A program made the position numbers and the translations under genes. From positions 1 to 7,638 of the forward strand of contig USGH01000115.1 of the NCBI GenBank assembly GCA_900554225.1: a stretch of DNA of 7,638 nt, given 5' to 3'. The notes beneath the pieces are model-generated. The model was not told the DNA's origin. It saw only the letters and a list, made by a program, of their open reading frames with translations, and did no database searches. How positions within the stretch are numbered: position 1 is the first letter of the stretch; each line of letters starts with the position of its first letter. This stretch comes from an uncultured Eubacteriales bacterium. GTDB taxonomy: Bacteria > Bacillota > Clostridia > Oscillospirales > CAG-272. Of this stretch, positions 5,740 to 7,638 are shown one piece after another.

Positions 5740-6999
5740 TCAATACCAGGAATTGCCGTCCGTGCGGTAAGAGAGATCTTCCGTTTCCGGTTCGGTTTCC
5801 GCAGTCTCTGCCGTATCCTCCTCGCCGGATGCAGTGGTTTCCTGCGGACGGGTGACGGCGTAGGGATTCACGCGGCTCTGGGTTTCCGCTGTGGTTTCGG
5901 ATTCGTCCTCCGTAGGGATTACAGGGATCACATCGTCCTCATCCTCTTTGGGTACCGTCATCGCGTCCCGGAGCGCATCGGCAGTGACCTCATGCGCATA
6001 TTGCCGATTGGTGATCCCGAGCGTGTCGAGAACCGCGCTTTGTGCTGCCACCAGAGAAGCATCGCCGCTCAGATACACACGCATATTGTAGACCTGAAAG
6101 CTTCCCCTGAGAGAGCGGCAGATCGTTTCCAGGGTCATGGTGCCATCCCCATTGGTGGAAATGGGGGCGTCAGTCAGGTCGATCGCTAAAAAATCGACCG
6201 CGGATGCCGTCATCTGCACCTGCTTGGCATAAGCTGCCTCAATGTAGACCGTATGCGGCAGGAGCGCGCCAATGGTTCCGCTGTCCCCGACCTCTTCCCG
6301 GATATGCTCCAGATAGGTGCGGGCGTAGTTGATCGCGTCGGTATCTGCGTCGCTGGCGGTCAGTCCGCAGAACAGCACTTCATCGGCACCCATGGCGAAC
6401 AGCTCACGTGCGATGGTACCGTCAAGGATCGCCGCCGCCTCCGCATCGAGTGTGTCAAGAGACGCTTCGATCCGCACGGACAGCCGGAGATCCTCCGCTT
6501 TTACCGCATCGCACAGGATGGACAAATGCCGGTATACGCTGTCCTCCGTGATCTCCGTCGTGGCGATGGGCTGATGGAGGAACGTAAGCAATGTCGGTGA
6601 GGTGTAGTAGTACCCGTCGGTATCGTTTACGGCGATGGAGATGGTGTCATAGGTTTCGGCAAGGGATTGCAGACGGAGGACAAGCGCATCCTCCGCATCG
6701 GGTGTGAGTCCTTCCTCGGTCCGCCGGATCCAGTCGATGGCACAGGCGTTGACGACCAGCGTGGAGTATTGCTCCGTATCGGTACCCGATTCCATTTCAG
6801 CATCCCTGCGGGATACCGCGTTGCCGGACGGCGGCTTCAGATTGTCGAGCATATCCGACGCCGCTTCCACGTGCCGCTTCAGAAGATTGCCGGTGAGGAT
6901 GGCAAGTCCGAAAATCGCAGCGGCGCAGAGGATCACAAAGAGGATCTTCAGAAGCACCGCCTTTGCCTTTTGATTTGCTTTTCGCCGATAGTATCGCAT
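5740..6999 (-). CDS. Membrane-anchored extracytoplasmic protein, possible glycosidase-like barrel, acidic tail
   Basis: A 419-residue protein with an excellent ribosome binding site (AAGGAGGTG, 7004-7012 on the complementary strand). A basic N terminus (MRYYRRKANQKAK) precedes one transmembrane helix (about 15-37, LLKILFVILCAAAIFGLAIL), so the rest should lie outside the cell. Residues 78-345 alternate beta and alpha segments such as TISIAVNDTDGYYYTSP (119-135), LRLSVRIEAS (171-180), ELFAMGADEVLFCGL (199-213) and VDFLAIDL (268-275). That spacing resembles the putative glycoside hydrolase-like TIM barrels of the DUF4015 kind, but I see no clear catalytic acid pair, so it may be non-enzymatic. 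Residues 350-408 form a Thr/Glu-rich acidic tail, probably disordered. It follows a parvulin-type foldase by 28 bases, which may help fold it. Family assignment is tentative; membrane topology is firmer. Confidence 0.82.
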   Translation of the reverse strand: MRYYRRKANQKAKAVLLKILFVILCAAAIFGLAILTGNLLKRHVEAASDMLDNLKPPSGNAVSRRDAEMESGTDTEQYSTLVVNACAIDWIRRTEEGLTPDAEDALVLRLQSLAETYDTISIAVNDTDGYYYTSPTLLTFLHQPIATTEITEDSVYRHLSILCDAVKAEDLRLSVRIEASLDTLDAEAAAILDGTIARELFAMGADEVLFCGLTASDADTDAINYARTYLEHIREEVGDSGTIGALLPHTVYIEAAYAKQVQMTASAVDFLAIDLTDAPISTNGDGTMTLETICRSLRGSFQVYNMRVYLSGDASLVAAQSAVLDTLGITNRQYAHEVTADALRDAMTVPKEDEDDVIPVIPTEDESETTAETQSRVNPYAVTRPQETTASGEEDTAETAETEPETEDLSYRTDGNSWY

Positions 7000-7027
7000 G
7001 ACGCACCTCCTTCCCGGCGGGAAATTC

Positions 7028-7638
7028 TCATTCCATAGTGAAAATGGAGTATTTGTCCAGTGCAGGAAGCCGTTCTATGGTTAGCCCTGCGGCATAGGTT
7101 TCCAGACGGGTGTTGTATAAAGCACTATAGTATTCCGTGCGCAGATCATCGTAATGGCTTTTCAGATAGGCGTCATCCTTTTCATACCGCTTGATGATGC
7201 TGTACCCCGCGTCGGACTGAACGATCCCACTCGTTTCTCCGACGGCAAGCGAAAACGCCGCCTCTTCAAACTCCGGATGGCGCGTTCCCTTGGCGATATA
7301 GTATCCGTCGTCGTTGTTGAACAGATAGAGATCCTGTCCGTATTCGTCGATCAGTGCGTCAAAGTCCGCGCCGGATTCCACCATTTGGTAGATTTCCTCT
7401 ATTTTTGCAAGATTCTCCGCATCGGAATTGCCGTTTGTCGCGGAAATGAGAATCTGCTTCACACGGATGATCTCGTCGGAGGCAAAGATCGGCTGGAGGG
7501 CTTCCTCACCGTCCGGAAATTCCCCTGCGTTGTGCATGGCAAAGAACAGCTCATCCGCCAGAAGATCGTTCCGAATGAGAAAACGGTATACATTGACCGT
7601 CATATGTGCCGCCGTCAGACTCTCCTGATACAGCGTCA
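7028..7638 (-). CDS. Parvulin-type peptidyl-prolyl cis-trans isomerase (PrsA/SurA-like), N terminus outside window
   Basis: The frame is open from the stop TGA (7028-7030) to the right edge, giving 202 visible residues. An internal ATG at 7603 is probably not the start, since upstream codons (TLYQESLTAAH) continue a SurA_N-like helix that runs into VYRFLIRNDLLADELFF. The PPIase domain spans roughly visible residues 55-150: RVKQILIS opens it and PEFEEAAFSLAVGETSGIVQ followed by SDAGYSIIKR closes it, both typical of rotamases. A helical C-terminal segment (YLKSHYDDLRTEYYSALYNT) follows. Such foldases catalyse prolyl isomerisation in secreted proteins and are usually lipoproteins or membrane-anchored; the signal region here is off the window. 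Next to a membrane-anchored extracytoplasmic protein, it may serve as that protein's folding helper, which is inference. Confidence 0.88.
   Translation of the reverse strand, partial: TLYQESLTAAHMTVNVYRFLIRNDLLADELFFAMHNAGEFPDGEEALQPIFASDEIIRVKQILISATNGNSDAENLAKIEEIYQMVESGADFDALIDEYGQDLYLFNNDDGYYIAKGTRHPEFEEAAFSLAVGETSGIVQSDAGYSIIKRYEKDDAYLKSHYDDLRTEYYSALYNTRLETYAAGLTIERLPALDKYSIFTME

Overview
The window reads as ordinary bacterial chromosome of moderately high GC content. It has strong AAGGAGG-type ribosome binding sites, short intergenic gaps and proteins of a Clostridia/Oscillospirales-like character, so a gut-type Bacillota is my best guess. That is inference from style and gene content; no rRNA or other marker gene is present.

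Left third (1-2645, + strand): a sugar or inositol-type catabolic block. It opens with the last 37 codons of a Gfo/Idh/MocA-type dehydrogenase. A complete paralogue of the same family follows (302-1387), then a xylose-isomerase-like TIM-barrel sugar isomerase/epimerase (1490-2458), then a 45-residue single-helix membrane protein whose start overlaps the isomerase stop (2458-2595). A hairpin with a T-run (2602-2645) closes the block and, by its symmetry, can also end the gene arriving from the other side. The dehydrogenase and isomerase probably act in sequence on a polyol, inositol or sugar derivative.

Middle (2695-4538): a leftward YfcE/MJ0936-type metallophosphoesterase is interrupted by one in-frame TGA directly before its conserved HTH metal-binding motif. 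The remaining 52 codons stay intact in frame. This is most simply a fresh nonsense mutation, but a UGA-proximal hairpin makes recoding worth excluding. Divergent from it is a tight rightward cluster of three small genes of unknown function (70, 135 and 188 residues). The last ends in a short two-segment hydrophobic tail.

Right (4627-7638, - strand): a leftward series transcribed from beyond the right edge. It holds a parvulin-type peptidyl-prolyl isomerase (N terminus outside the window), a membrane-anchored extracytoplasmic protein with a possible degenerate glycosidase-like barrel and an acidic tail, and a 347-residue protein whose C-terminal half faintly resembles a histidine-kinase ATPase fold without its catalytic motifs. 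This looks like an envelope or signalling unit of unknown purpose.

I found no tRNA, rRNA, CRISPR array, insertion sequence, attachment site or replication origin. No gene-free stretch exceeds 300 bases.
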